Below, piece after piece: positions 1-8,713 of a DNA stretch of 27,909 nucleotides; the first letter of the stretch is position 1; each line of letters begins with the position of its first letter. The notes under the pieces are model-generated. The model was given only the letters and a program-made list of their open reading frames with translations, was not told the DNA's origin and searched no databases. Where the stretch lies: positions 1-27,909 of the forward strand of contig CAZOOA010000034.1 of assembly GCA_964581355.1 (NCBI GenBank), read 5' to 3'. The translations under genes and the position numbers were made by a program. Source of the DNA: CAZOOA01 sp964581355. Lineage in GTDB: Bacteria; Bacillota; Dethiobacteria; DTU022; UBA8154.

Positions 1-49
1 CGCGAAGATAACCGGAGCCGATACCGGGAAACGGAAACTCCATTTTCAT
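1..49 (-). CDS. Start of an unidentified gene cut by the window edge
   Basis: An ATG on the minus strand at 49 opens a frame that runs off the window edge after 16 codons (MKMEFPFPGIGSGYLR) without a stop. It begins one base after the stop codon of the AI-2E-family gene, as expected of a downstream operon partner. A purine-rich stretch (GGGAGCGGAAG) lies upstream but about 12 bases from the ATG, so the ribosome site is not ideal. A second in-frame ATG at 43 is possible. Too little is visible to name a product. Confidence 0.35.
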   Translation of the reverse strand, partial: MKMEFPFPGIGSGYLR

Positions 50-50
50 A

Positions 51-1184
51 CTAATTTTTCGCTTCCGCTCCCTTTTCAATAAACTGGGGAGCTTTTTTTG
101 TTGTGGATTTTGCTTCCGTTGGACTGCTTTCCTGGATAATTTCGATGCCCATCTTTTTAATATAATAATGGTGGAGCAGCACTTTTAAAATGGCTGTAAC
201 AGGGATGGAGAGGATGATCCCTAAAAAGCCCATCAATCTAGCCCCGCACAACAGGGCAATTATCACTGTTATCGGTCTTAAATTCACGGCTTTGCCCAGT
301 AGAAAAGGAGTCAAAATAAAAGGATCAAATGTTTGAATGATCAGGTATAGTCCAGCGACCATTAACGGGTGGGGAGTTCCGGGTGTCAGGCTGAGCAAAA
401 CAGCGGGAATGGCGGCCAGCAATGGACCGATGTTATGAATAATGTTTAACAGACCTGCTGTTATGCCCATGGTAACGGCAAAGGGCATACCCATCCAGGA
501 AAGCCCGATCCCGGTAAATACGCCGACAATAGTGCAGCGAAGGACATTGCCCCGTAGATAAGCGCCTACTTTGGAATCGATTATACTAATTACGTGAATG
601 ACCTCGTGGTGATAATTCGGGGGAAACAGGGAAACGATCGAAGCTTTCACTTTTTCAAAATCCAGCAGCAGGAAAAAGGTGAGGAAAAACAAGCCAACCA
701 GCGACCACAGTTCACTTAAAAACGGGATCTGGAAAGTGGCGATCTGGTTTATCCAGTGGACCAGGATAAAGGGAATATTTTCAACAAAGCTCATAATACT
801 GGAGTATAGTGTCTGGGAGATCTCCAAATCGTACAGGATTTCAAATTCCTCTAACTGTTCGGACATCATGATAATGTACTGCCGAAAATCCGTCCCGATA
901 TACCCTGCCAAATGCCTTATTTCCCGAAAGATCATGGGGGGGATGAAGTAGATAATCGAGACGATGATTAATAAGAACAGGCCAAAAACGGTTACAGCGG
1001 CTAGAGGTTGAGGTATGCGGTATTTTACTAGAATCGAAACCAGGGGATTGATCAGGTAGACGATAAACAGCGCAACAATTAGCAGGGAAATTACAGGAAA
1101 AAGAATTTTTAAAGCCCATAAGAATAAAATTATAGAGAAGATAAAAAGAACAAGCTTGATATTGGATTTTAAGTAGTTGTCCAC
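51..1184 (-). CDS. AI-2E/PerM-family (UPF0118) membrane protein
   Basis: A 377-residue polytopic membrane protein of the AI-2E transporter/PerM/YtvI family. Several hydrophobic helices run through the first ~100 residues, followed by a soluble stretch and then a C-terminal helix block with the family's glycine/proline-rich features (HNIGPLLAAIPAVLLSL and FLGIILSIPVTAILKVL). Members are proposed exporters or permeases; in this organism the substrate is unknown, and some family members act in Na+/H+ exchange or sporulation rather than AI-2 export. The start is taken as GTG at 1184, because GGGAGG sits five bases upstream (1191-1196). A longer frame to 1304 exists but covers the promoter and has no ribosome site. 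It is transcribed away from the small plus-strand gene at 1271, with a good promoter between them. Confidence 0.85.
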   Translation of the reverse strand: MDNYLKSNIKLVLFIFSIILFLWALKILFPVISLLIVALFIVYLINPLVSILVKYRIPQPLAAVTVFGLFLLIIVSIIYFIPPMIFREIRHLAGYIGTDFRQYIIMMSEQLEEFEILYDLEISQTLYSSIMSFVENIPFILVHWINQIATFQIPFLSELWSLVGLFFLTFFLLLDFEKVKASIVSLFPPNYHHEVIHVISIIDSKVGAYLRGNVLRCTIVGVFTGIGLSWMGMPFAVTMGITAGLLNIIHNIGPLLAAIPAVLLSLTPGTPHPLMVAGLYLIIQTFDPFILTPFLLGKAVNLRPITVIIALLCGARLMGFLGIILSIPVTAILKVLLHHYYIKKMGIEIIQESSPTEAKSTTKKAPQFIEKGAEAKN

Positions 1185-1215
1185 TTTGACCTCCCGATAA
1201 AAAAACCGTGATCCT

Positions 1216-1244
1216 ATTATAACTGATTTTATCCCTATTGAAAA
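1216..1244 (-). promoter_or_regulatory. Sigma-A-type promoter for the AI-2E-family gene
   Basis: On the minus strand a perfect -10 box TATAAT (1216-1221) lies 17 bases from TTTTCA (1239-1244), which matches four of six consensus -35 bases. It is about 30 bases upstream of the GTG start at 1184. This supports the shorter start of the membrane protein, because the longer frame would place the promoter inside the coding region. Confidence 0.55.
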
Positions 1245-1270
1245 CAATTTGGTGAAAAGGAATTTCCCTG

Positions 1271-1447
1271 ATGAAAATTGACGAAATTGGCTCGCTGCTG
1301 GCAAGCTTAGTTTTAGTAACCGGATTGGTAAAACTTCCCGCTATTGGCTTCGAACGGATTGAGGAGATCTTTACTTTTTCCTGGTTAATCCTGGGAACGT
1401 TGATATTCTTTGCTTTTTTTCGCAAAATTATTCGCAAAAGAAAATAA
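1271..1447 (+). CDS. Small single-pass membrane protein (58 residues), unknown function
   Basis: An ATG at 1271 opens a 58-codon frame ending in TAA at 1445-1447, preceded by AAAAGGAA about ten bases upstream. The product has a hydrophobic N-terminal segment (residues ~8-25), an acidic middle (FERIEEIF, 28-35), a clear membrane helix (~36-50) and a strongly basic tail (RKIIRKRK). This looks like a real two-segment or hairpin membrane peptide rather than a chance frame. It points away from the AI-2E-family gene and converges on ytrI. I do not recognise a family. Evidence against: it is short, and no strong promoter for it is visible. Confidence 0.5.
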   Translation: MKIDEIGSLLASLVLVTGLVKLPAIGFERIEEIFTFSWLILGTLIFFAFFRKIIRKRK

Positions 1448-1467
1448 TTGCCCCGAAGAGAGGCAAT
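1435..1467 (-). terminator. Probable terminator after ytrI
   Basis: Read on the minus strand, ATTGCC (1462-1467) pairs with GGCAAT (1447-1452). The stem can extend by a T-G and a C-G pair around a short loop, and it is followed by TTATTTTCTTTT (1446-1435). It lies just past the end of ytrI. The T-tract is interrupted, so efficiency is uncertain. The plus-strand small gene ends exactly at the base of this hairpin but has no T-run after it on its own strand. Confidence 0.45.
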
Positions 1468-1475
1468 GGTTCTGC

Positions 1476-1922
1476 TCAACTTTCATTTTCCTTTTTTTCA
1501 GCCAGGATATAATAGACCACTTTTTCACCGATTAAGACCGCTTCTACATCCAACGTGTATGTTTTGCCGTCAAACTCAAGGGTACGTCCTTCCAGCAGAT
1601 TAAGGACCAGGGGATAAGGAAGGGCCAGCACTTCCTGGCCCAATAGCCCTTTGACCAGGCCATAAATTTGTCGTTTTAACTCTGGCTCCACAAAAGAATT
1701 GTCCTCAAAGCGGATATCCAGTTTAATCTCTTCGACTACAGGTGGGGAGATAGCGTTGCCATGTTCTTGGATTATATTTATTTGCTGGGTTAGCTCATAA
1801 ATTTCGACTTTTAAGCTTTCTTTTTCCCAGTAGACCTGTTCCACCCTTTTGCTGGCCAGGCAATACATAATTACCAGGCCCAGCAAAATACCGATGAGAA
1901 ACATAGCCAAACTACGCTGCAC
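1476..1922 (-). CDS. ytrI: Sporulation membrane protein YtrI-like
   Basis: A 148-residue protein with one N-terminal membrane helix (~5-23), a predicted coiled-coil stretch (residues ~27-55, rich in E, K, Q) and a mixed alpha/beta C-terminal domain. The sequence alone is weakly diagnostic. The name rests on position: directly downstream of a recognisable ytrH and divergent from dnaE. This is the arrangement known from Bacillus, where YtrI and YtrH are mother-cell sporulation membrane proteins under sigma-E. Its GTG start at 1922 follows the ytrH stop by one base, and GGGGGG inside the end of ytrH provides the ribosome site. The two are therefore probably co-translated. Confidence 0.6.
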   Translation of the reverse strand: MQRSLAMFLIGILLGLVIMYCLASKRVEQVYWEKESLKVEIYELTQQINIIQEHGNAISPPVVEEIKLDIRFEDNSFVEPELKRQIYGLVKGLLGQEVLALPYPLVLNLLEGRTLEFDGKTYTLDVEAVLIGEKVVYYILAEKKENES

Positions 1923-1923
1923 A

Positions 1924-2250
1924 TTAATTCCCCCCGAAGCATCCTTTAATTAAAAGATAACCAAGATGAGCTCCACAGAAAGCGCTTACAATCAGGGCCA
2001 GCTGTTTAAAAATTTCTGCAGGCTGCCCGCTTAAAAAACCTACTTCAATGGCCTTGAATGCGGTAAAAGTTCCTCCCAGGGCAGTTACCAGGGCCCAAAG
2101 TTTAAGCTTTTCCGCTAAATCAAGGATGGTATAGGCTGGTGGAGATAGTCCAGGCAAAAAAATGCCTGTAGCTCCAAGAAAACTGCCGCCCAGGAGAACT
2201 CCCAGGGCAATGAAAAAAGTGCTTACCAGAGCTGTAAAGAAATCCTGCAC
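1924..2250 (-). CDS. ytrH: Sporulation membrane protein YtrH
   Basis: A 108-residue protein with two or three membrane helices. It carries the YtrH-like pattern: GGSFLGATGIF near the N-terminus, a DLAEKLKLWALVTALGGTF block, then GFLSGQPAEIFKQLALIVSA. In Bacillus, YtrH is made in the mother cell under sigma-E and is needed for efficient sporulation. The start is placed at GTG 2250, seven bases after AAGGAGGTG. An upstream in-frame GTG at 2257-2259 falls inside that ribosome site and is rejected. I looked for a sigma-E promoter upstream and found only partial matches (for example AATACATA on the minus strand near 2304), so regulation is inferred from the family. Confidence 0.8.
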   Translation of the reverse strand: MQDFFTALVSTFFIALGVLLGGSFLGATGIFLPGLSPPAYTILDLAEKLKLWALVTALGGTFTAFKAIEVGFLSGQPAEIFKQLALIVSAFCGAHLGYLLIKGCFGGN

Positions 2251-2416
2251 GTAAAACACCTCCTTGCCATTTGGTAGAAACAGTTTATTCTTTTAAACAT
2301 CTATGTATTCAACGGTCAATGCTTAGAAGAAAACGGCGAAAATGTTTGTTATGTCGCTTTTCTATAACCCGTAGAGAGATTGGTTCAAGCATAAATTTTC
2401 TATTTTGGCAAAGGGT

Positions 2417-2445
2417 TTTACCTAAAAAAGTCGAAATTCTAAAGT
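2417..2445 (+). promoter_or_regulatory. Weak candidate promoter for dnaE
   Basis: TTTACC (2417-2422) and TAAAGT (2440-2445) are separated by 17 bases, each matching four of six consensus bases, in the 227-base gap between the divergent ytrH and dnaE genes. No better pair was seen there. The call is tentative. Confidence 0.2.
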
Positions 2446-2477
2446 AAGCTGAGAATATTACTTTCGGGGGGAAGCAC

Positions 2478-5400
2478 TTGTTTGTTCATTTGCATAATCA
2501 TACTGAATTCAGTCTTCTTGACGGGGCAACCCGGGTAAAGAAAATGGTTGAGAAAGCATCAAGCCAGGGTATGCCTGCTGTAGCCATTACAGACCACGGG
2601 GTGATGTACGGAGCCGTGGAATTTTACAAAGCGGCACGCAATGCCGGGATAAAACCGATCATTGGTTGCGAAGTATATGTAGCGCCAAGGACCCGTTTTG
2701 ATCGAGAACATGGAAAAGACGACTCCCAGTACCACTTGGTCCTGCTGGCCAGGAACCGGGAAGGGTACAGAAACCTGATGAAGCTGGTCACAGCAGGTTA
2801 TATGGAAGGTTTTTATTACAAACCCAGGGTGGACAGGCAGCTGTTGGCTGAACACAGTAGAGGGTTGTTTGCCTTGAGCGCCTGCCTGGCGGGGGAAATA
2901 CCGGCCTTGCTGCTTAAAGGAGAAGGGGAAAAAGCTTATGAGCTAGCCTGCTGGTACCGGGACACTTTTGAACCGGGACACTATTTCCTTGAACTGCAGG
3001 ACCAGGGGCTGGAAGAACAATATGGCTTAAATCAAAAGCTTTTCCAGCTTGGAGAGCGGGCGGGCATACCGCTGGTGGCAACCAATGATGTCCATTACCT
3101 GGACCAGGAAGATGCCGAAGCCCATGATGTGCTGCTCTGCATTCAGACAGGGAAGAACGTCGACGATCCCAATCGAATGAAGTTTGAAGGAAATGGCTTT
3201 TACTTTAAAAGCTCTGAAGAAATGAAACAAACATTTGCTGATTTTCCTAATGAAGTGCTGGAGAATACGGCCTGGATTGCTGAACAGGTAGAACTGGAAT
3301 TTGATTTTGACCAGATGCTATTACCTCCTTACACTATCCCGGCCCCTCATAATAATGCGGAAGAGTACCTCCAAGCTCTCTGCTTGGAAGGGCTGGAAAA
3401 CAGGTATGATGAAATTACGCCGGAAATAAAGGAACGTCTTGATTTTGAACTGGGAGTCATTAACCAGATGGGCTATGCCAGCTACTTTTTGATTGTCTGG
3501 GATTTTATCCGTTTTGCCCAGGAAAAGAGTATTCTGGTGGGCCCCGGAAGGGGTTCTGCCGCTGGAAGCCTGGTAGCTTATGCCCTGAACATAACGAACA
3601 TTGATCCGCTTCGCTATGGCTTGCTCTTTGAGCGTTTTTTAAACCCGGAAAGGGTTACCATGCCCGATATAGATATTGATTTCTGTTACGAGCGGCGTGA
3701 TGAAGTAATCCGCTACGTGGTGGATAAATATGGTGAAGACCGGGTAGCCCAGATCATCACCTTCGGGACCATGGCCGCCCGGTTGGCTGTACGGGATGTG
3801 GGCCGGGCACTTAATTTTTCTTATGGAGAGACAGACCGTGTGGCCAAAATGATTCCCTATGAAGTGGGCATGAGCATAGAAAAGGCCTTAACAATGAATA
3901 ATGACTTAAAAAGTCTTTATAACAGCGATGAACGATACAGGCGGCTTTTAGACACCTCCATGGCTGTGGAAGGTTTACCCCGGCATTCATCCACCCATGC
4001 CGCAGGGGTTGTAATTGCCGGTGATCCTCTGGTAGAGCATGTCCCCCTGCAAAAAGCCACGGATGATTCAGTAGTCACCCAGTTTTCCATGGGCAACCTG
4101 GAAGAGTTGGGTCTTTTAAAGATGGATTTCTTAGGTTTAAGAACGCTAACCATTATCGGGGAAGCAGCCAGGCAGGCCAACTTGAGAGGTGCAGACCTGG
4201 ATATTAACAATGTTTCCCTGGATGATGCCAGCACCTTTACCCTGCTCTCCCAGGGGGAGACTGCCGGAGTGTTTCAGTTAGAAAGCAGTGGGATGCGTTC
4301 TGTGCTCCGGGAATTAAAGCCCAGCAAATTTGAAGATATTATCGCTGTTGTTGCTCTCTATCGCCCGGGTCCCATGGAGCAGATACCTGTGTTTATCGAA
4401 AGCAAGCACGGTGTCAAGCCCATTAAATACCTGCACCCCGACCTGGAACCCATTTTGAAGGAAACATATGGTGTGATGGTATACCAGGAACAGATTATGG
4501 AAGTAGCAGCCAGGATGGCCGGGTTTACCCTGGGACAGGCAGACCTTTTACGCAGGGCTATAGGAAAAAAGAAAATGGAAATCCTGGACGAGCAGCGGGT
4601 TCTATTTGTTGACGGAGTAGAAAAGACAGGGTACGACCGTAAGCTGGGCGAAGACCTGTATAACCTGATTGTCAAGTTTGCTTCGTATGGTTTCAACAAG
4701 TCACATGCTGCTGCATATGCTATGGTCGCCTATCAGACTGCGTACCTGAAGGCCAACTACCCGGTGGAATTTATGGCAGCGCTATTGACGGGGGTTATGT
4801 CCACTAGCGAGAAAGTAGCCCTTTATATTGCCAGCTGCAAACGTATGGGCATTGAAGTCCTGCCTCCGGATGTAAACGAAAGCGATACGAATTTTACTGT
4901 AGTGGGTGAAAACCGCATCCGCTTTGGCCTGGCCGCGGTTAAAAATGTAGGCAGGGGTGCAATTGAAACCATTATTCATACCCGGGAAAAAGAAGGCAAA
5001 TTTAATGGATTAAATGATTTTTGCCAAAAAGTTGATTTAAGGGCTTGTAACCGCAAAGTCATTGAAAGCTTGATCAAAAGCGGCGCCTTTGACTCCCTGG
5101 GAGGGTTGCGCTCCCAGTATTTAAACATCCTGGAGTCAGCCCTGGCCCGGGGTCAACAGGCACAGAAAGAACGGCTAAACGGTCAGTTGACCATGCTGTC
5201 TTTCCTGGGAGAAGAAGAAAACATGGCCTCTTCAGAAGATGAGCTTCCTCCTTTACCGGAGTTTTCCGCCAAAGAAAAGCTGACCCTGGAAAAAGAAATG
5301 GTCGGACTTTATATTTCTGGTCATCCATTAGACCAGTATCGCTTGATCTTGGATAACGTGAATCAAGTAATTCCCTTGGGAGAGCTGGCTGAAGTTGGGG

Positions 5401-5894
5401 ATCGCCGAAATGTGTCAGTTGCAGGGATTATCAGCGCCATGCGGCAAATTTATACCAAGAAGGGGCAGCCCATGTGCTTTATAACTATAGAGGACTTGAC
5501 AGGCGATGTGGAGGTTGTTGTTTTCAGCGATGTTTACGAGCGCTACCAGGACGAACTGGAGGAGGACCGGGTTGTGATCCTTCAGGGCCAGTCGGATCAC
5601 AAGGAAGATGATGACGTAAAAATATTGTGCAAAGATATTACTTTTTTACCCAAAGAAGCCAAACAGTTATTAATAAAAGTCTGTGGAGAAAAGCCTATCG
5701 GTGATATGGTGGCTTTAAAGGATGTCCTGGCCGAGTATCAGGGAGGTATGCCTGTTTACCTTTATTTCGAAGACAAGAAAAAGCTGCTTTTAACCGGACA
5801 GGAATGCTGGGTAAAAGAAGATAACAGGCTTTACCAACGGATTGAAAGCTTGGTGGGTCCGGATTGCTTAAAGGTGCAGCAAATGGAAGCCTAA
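2478..5894 (+). CDS. dnaE: DNA polymerase III alpha subunit DnaE
   Basis: A replicative DNA polymerase of 1138 residues, normal for the DnaE family. It begins with a PHP domain (HLHNHTEFSLLDGA, residues 4-17). The polymerase core shows GRGSAAGSL, the catalytic PDIDIDF motif (aspartates 397 and 399) and the third acidic residue in KMDFLGLRT (D550). FNKSHAAAYA and the helix-hairpin-helix region follow, and an OB fold spans roughly residues 970-1050. It is not PolC: there is no internal DEDD exonuclease domain. In Firmicutes that also carry PolC, DnaE extends primers on the lagging strand. The start is TTG at 2478, six bases after GGGGGG, which gives the usual MFVHLHNHT N-terminus. It is divergent from ytrH and 74 bases upstream of pfkA. 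Confidence 0.97.
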   Translation: MFVHLHNHTEFSLLDGATRVKKMVEKASSQGMPAVAITDHGVMYGAVEFYKAARNAGIKPIIGCEVYVAPRTRFDREHGKDDSQYHLVLLARNREGYRNLMKLVTAGYMEGFYYKPRVDRQLLAEHSRGLFALSACLAGEIPALLLKGEGEKAYELACWYRDTFEPGHYFLELQDQGLEEQYGLNQKLFQLGERAGIPLVATNDVHYLDQEDAEAHDVLLCIQTGKNVDDPNRMKFEGNGFYFKSSEEMKQTFADFPNEVLENTAWIAEQVELEFDFDQMLLPPYTIPAPHNNAEEYLQALCLEGLENRYDEITPEIKERLDFELGVINQMGYASYFLIVWDFIRFAQEKSILVGPGRGSAAGSLVAYALNITNIDPLRYGLLFERFLNPERVTMPDIDIDFCYERRDEVIRYVVDKYGEDRVAQIITFGTMAARLAVRDVGRALNFSYGETDRVAKMIPYEVGMSIEKALTMNNDLKSLYNSDERYRRLLDTSMAVEGLPRHSSTHAAGVVIAGDPLVEHVPLQKATDDSVVTQFSMGNLEELGLLKMDFLGLRTLTIIGEAARQANLRGADLDINNVSLDDASTFTLLSQGETAGVFQLESSGMRSVLRELKPSKFEDIIAVVALYRPGPMEQIPVFIESKHGVKPIKYLHPDLEPILKETYGVMVYQEQIMEVAARMAGFTLGQADLLRRAIGKKKMEILDEQRVLFVDGVEKTGYDRKLGEDLYNLIVKFASYGFNKSHAAAYAMVAYQTAYLKANYPVEFMAALLTGVMSTSEKVALYIASCKRMGIEVLPPDVNESDTNFTVVGENRIRFGLAAVKNVGRGAIETIIHTREKEGKFNGLNDFCQKVDLRACNRKVIESLIKSGAFDSLGGLRSQYLNILESALARGQQAQKERLNGQLTMLSFLGEEENMASSEDELPPLPEFSAKEKLTLEKEMVGLYISGHPLDQYRLILDNVNQVIPLGELAEVGDRRNVSVAGIISAMRQIYTKKGQPMCFITIEDLTGDVEVVVFSDVYERYQDELEEDRVVILQGQSDHKEDDDVKILCKDITFLPKEAKQLLIKVCGEKPIGDMVALKDVLAEYQGGMPVYLYFEDKKKLLLTGQECWVKEDNRLYQRIESLVGPDCLKVQQMEA

Positions 5895-5968
5895 TAAAAG
5901 AAATGCTCTACCTGGTGGATTAAAAGGCAGCAGTTCGTCAATACTGAAAACGAAATGGAGTGAGTCTG

Positions 5969-6928
5969 TTGAAAAAAATTGCTGTCTTGACCAGCGGTGG
6001 AGATGCACCGGGAATGAATGCCTCCGTTCGGGCTGTTGTTCGTAAAAGCATTTTCCATGGCCTGCAGGTTCATGGGATTATGCGTGGCTTCCAGGGGCTG
6101 ATTAACGGTGAAATTGAAACAATGAAACTGGGCTCAGTGGCCGATACAATTCATAGGGGTGGCACCATTCTTCGTACTGCCCGAACACCGGAGTTTTTGA
6201 CAGAAAAAGGACAGAGCCGGGCCAAAGCTTTTCTAATTGAACAGGGCATTGAAGGCTTAATTGTCATTGGTGGGGATGGATCGTTCCGTGGTGCCGGTGT
6301 GCTGGAAGAGGCCGGGATCAAAACCATTGGCATCCCTGCAACAATCGACAATGATATTCCGTTTACAGATTACTGCATTGGTTTTGATACTGCCCTGAAC
6401 ACTGTTATAGATGCCATTAACCGGGTCAGGGATACTGCTACTTCTCATGAACGGGTTTATGTGCTGGAAGTGATGGGGCGGGATACAGGGCATATAGCTC
6501 TACTGGCCGGACTGGCCGGAGGAGCCGAGTCGATTGTTGTTCCAGAGGTTCCATTTGACCTGGCCGAAGTCTGCAACCGTTTGATGCGGGGAGTGGAGCG
6601 GGGGAAACTGCACAGTATAATTCTGGTTGCTGAAGGTGCAGGTAGTGCCATAAATATTGCCAGTGAAATCGAAGAGCTAACCCAGATGGAAGTGCGGGTG
6701 AGCATCCTGGGCCACCTGCAGCGGGGCGGCAGTCCAACCGCTTTTGACCGGATTCTGGCCAGCAAAATGGGTGCCCGGGCTGTAGATCTATTGATTTCAG
6801 GCATAAGCGGTGTTATGGTTGGTTGCTGGAAAGGTGAGCTTCAAACAACTACTTACCAGGAAGTTTTCAGCAGCGAGAAACCATTTTCGTGGGAAGATTA
6901 CAAGCTGGCGGGAATACTGGCAATATAA
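5969..6928 (+). CDS. pfkA: ATP-dependent 6-phosphofructokinase
   Basis: This enzyme phosphorylates fructose 6-phosphate to fructose 1,6-bisphosphate, the committed step of glycolysis. The product has 319 residues, the usual bacterial length. Visible motifs are TSGGDAPGMN (8-17), GGDGS (101-105), TIDND (125-129, catalytic D127), R162, GRDTGH (170-175) and HLQRGGSPTAFDR. Position 104 is Gly and 124 is Ala, not the Asp/Lys pair of pyrophosphate-dependent enzymes, so ATP is the likely donor. The start is TTG at 5969, eight bases after GGAG. A GTG at 5960 overlaps that ribosome site and would add three residues the family lacks. Pyruvate kinase follows after 19 bases. The accD/accA genes often found between dnaE and pfkA are absent. 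Confidence 0.96.
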   Translation: MKKIAVLTSGGDAPGMNASVRAVVRKSIFHGLQVHGIMRGFQGLINGEIETMKLGSVADTIHRGGTILRTARTPEFLTEKGQSRAKAFLIEQGIEGLIVIGGDGSFRGAGVLEEAGIKTIGIPATIDNDIPFTDYCIGFDTALNTVIDAINRVRDTATSHERVYVLEVMGRDTGHIALLAGLAGGAESIVVPEVPFDLAEVCNRLMRGVERGKLHSIILVAEGAGSAINIASEIEELTQMEVRVSILGHLQRGGSPTAFDRILASKMGARAVDLLISGISGVMVGCWKGELQTTTYQEVFSSEKPFSWEDYKLAGILAI

Positions 6929-6947
6929 GGAGAGGCAGGAGATTAAC

Positions 6948-8696
6948 GTGAGGCGGACAAAAATTGTTTGCACCATTGGGCCGGCTTCAGAAGAATACGG
7001 GACGGTCCTGGATCTGATCCGTGCCGGAATGGACGTGGCCAGGTTAAACTTTTCCCATGGTGAGCATAAAGAACATGCAGCCAGGGTTGAAACAATCAGG
7101 CGAGCCAGTGAAGAGCAGGGCAAAAGGGTCGGTATATTGGTTGATACTCGCGGTCCGGAAGTAAGGATTAAAACCTTTCTTCAGGGCGAGGTGATGTTGC
7201 GTGAAGGGGATATATTTACTTTAACCACAGAAGACGTTGAGGGAGATGAAGAAAAGGTCTCTGTTACTTATGCGGATTTCCCAGTGGATGTTAAGTCCGG
7301 GGCACGAATTTTGCTGGATGATGGCATGATTGAGCTTAAGGCTGAAGAAATCAGCGGCAGCAGTGTAAAAACCAGGGTAATCCACGGCGGACGCCTGTCA
7401 TCTCGCAAAAGCATAAACCTGCCAGGAGTTTCCATTAACCTGCCCTCTATTTCCAAGGAGGATAAACAAGATATTGATTTTGCTATTGAGCAAGGCGTCG
7501 ATTTTATCGCAGCATCCTTTATTAGACGAGCTGATGATGTGCTGGCTATCCGAGAGCTGCTGGAGCAAAGCAACTCGGATATCAGGATTATTGCCAAGAT
7601 TGAAAATTGCGAAGGGGTGGAGAACTTTGCAGAGATCCTGGACGTTACCGATGGCATAATGATCGCTCGGGGTGACCTGGGAGTGGAAATTCCTGCAGAA
7701 GATGTCCCCCTGGTTCAAAAACGCCTGATTCAATCCTGCAACCAGGCAGGTAAACCAGTGATCACAGCAACACAGATGCTTGATTCCATGATCCGCCAAC
7801 CCCGTCCGACCCGGGCAGAAGCCAGCGACGTAGCAAATGCCATTTTTGACGGCACCGATGCAGTTATGCTTTCTGGAGAAACTGCAGCCGGGGCCTATCC
7901 CCTGGAGGCTGTCCAAACCATGGCCCGGATTGCTGAAAGGACAGAAATAGCCCTGGACCACAAGAAGGCTTTTGCTCCTCTTGAAACTCCAGCACAAAAA
8001 ACAGTAACCGATTCTATCAGCTCAGCTACATGCCGAGCTGCCCACGAACTGGGTGCAGTGGCGATTATTTCCGCTACTCACTCAGGACATACTGCCCGAA
8101 TGGTGTCCAAATACAAGCCCAAGGCGCCGATTATTGCCGTTACTCCCAGGGAAAGGATTGCTACAGCCCTTACCCTGACCTGGGGGGTTTATCCCCTGCT
8201 TTCCCCACCGACCTTTCATACCGACGAAGTTTTTAATACAGCGGTAAGTATTGCCCTGGATGCAGGGTTGATCAAGAATGGCGATTTGGTTATTTTGACA
8301 GCAGGTGTACCGGTGGGGGTTCCGGGGACCACCAACTTTATGCGCATTGATACCGTCGGGGAAGTGCTGGTTCAGGGCTTGGGTGTCGGGAAAACAGCGG
8401 TTACCGGGGAAGTGCATGTCGCCAGGACTCCTGCTGATGCGGTGGAGATTAAAGAAGGCCAAATTCTAGTTGCCCCCTATACAGATAAAGATTACCTGCC
8501 TGCCATGGAAAAGTCTTCAGCCATCATTACCGAAGCAGGAGGACTTACGTCTCATGCTGCTATTGTGGGGTTAAATCTGGGCATTCCTGTAATTGTCGGG
8601 GCATCCGGGGCGACCAGTGAGCTTTCCACCGGTCAGTTGATTACAGTGGAGACAGTGCGGGGACTGGTTTACCGGGGGCGTGCTACAGTTTTATAG
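6948..8696 (+). CDS. pyk: Pyruvate kinase with C-terminal PEP-utiliser-like domain
   Basis: This enzyme converts phosphoenolpyruvate and ADP to pyruvate and ATP. The 582-residue product has the TIM-barrel motifs TKIVCTIGPAS (4-14), RLNFSHG (32-38), MIARGDLGVEIP (D243), TATQMLD and AVMLSGETAAG, then the alpha/beta C domain. The last ~110 residues form the extra domain typical of Bacillus-type pyruvate kinases, with a TSHAA motif (H536) like the phosphohistidine domain of PEP synthase and enzyme I. The start is GTG at 6948, six bases after GGAG. In-frame upstream codons back to 6810 overlap pfkA and are rejected. It sits in a pfkA-pyk operon, so two irreversible steps of glycolysis are probably co-expressed. 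Confidence 0.97.
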   Translation: MRRTKIVCTIGPASEEYGTVLDLIRAGMDVARLNFSHGEHKEHAARVETIRRASEEQGKRVGILVDTRGPEVRIKTFLQGEVMLREGDIFTLTTEDVEGDEEKVSVTYADFPVDVKSGARILLDDGMIELKAEEISGSSVKTRVIHGGRLSSRKSINLPGVSINLPSISKEDKQDIDFAIEQGVDFIAASFIRRADDVLAIRELLEQSNSDIRIIAKIENCEGVENFAEILDVTDGIMIARGDLGVEIPAEDVPLVQKRLIQSCNQAGKPVITATQMLDSMIRQPRPTRAEASDVANAIFDGTDAVMLSGETAAGAYPLEAVQTMARIAERTEIALDHKKAFAPLETPAQKTVTDSISSATCRAAHELGAVAIISATHSGHTARMVSKYKPKAPIIAVTPRERIATALTLTWGVYPLLSPPTFHTDEVFNTAVSIALDAGLIKNGDLVILTAGVPVGVPGTTNFMRIDTVGEVLVQGLGVGKTAVTGEVHVARTPADAVEIKEGQILVAPYTDKDYLPAMEKSSAIITEAGGLTSHAAIVGLNLGIPVIVGASGATSELSTGQLITVETVRGLVYRGRATVL

Positions 8697-8713
8697 GAGG
8701 GGAGAGACGGGCC

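Noticed and set aside
1185..1304. N-terminal extension of the AI-2E-family protein by 40 residues
   Set aside because: A GTG at 1184 has a well-placed GGGAGG, and a sigma-A promoter lies inside the supposed extension.
841..1479. A 212-codon minus-strand frame overlapping the AI-2E-family gene
   Set aside because: It is a shadow in another frame, with odd composition and no ribosome site, and it overlaps both the membrane protein and the small plus-strand gene.
6810..6947. Upstream extension of pyruvate kinase
   Set aside because: It would overlap the end of pfkA by over 100 bases; GTG 6948 has a ribosome site and gives the standard N-terminus.
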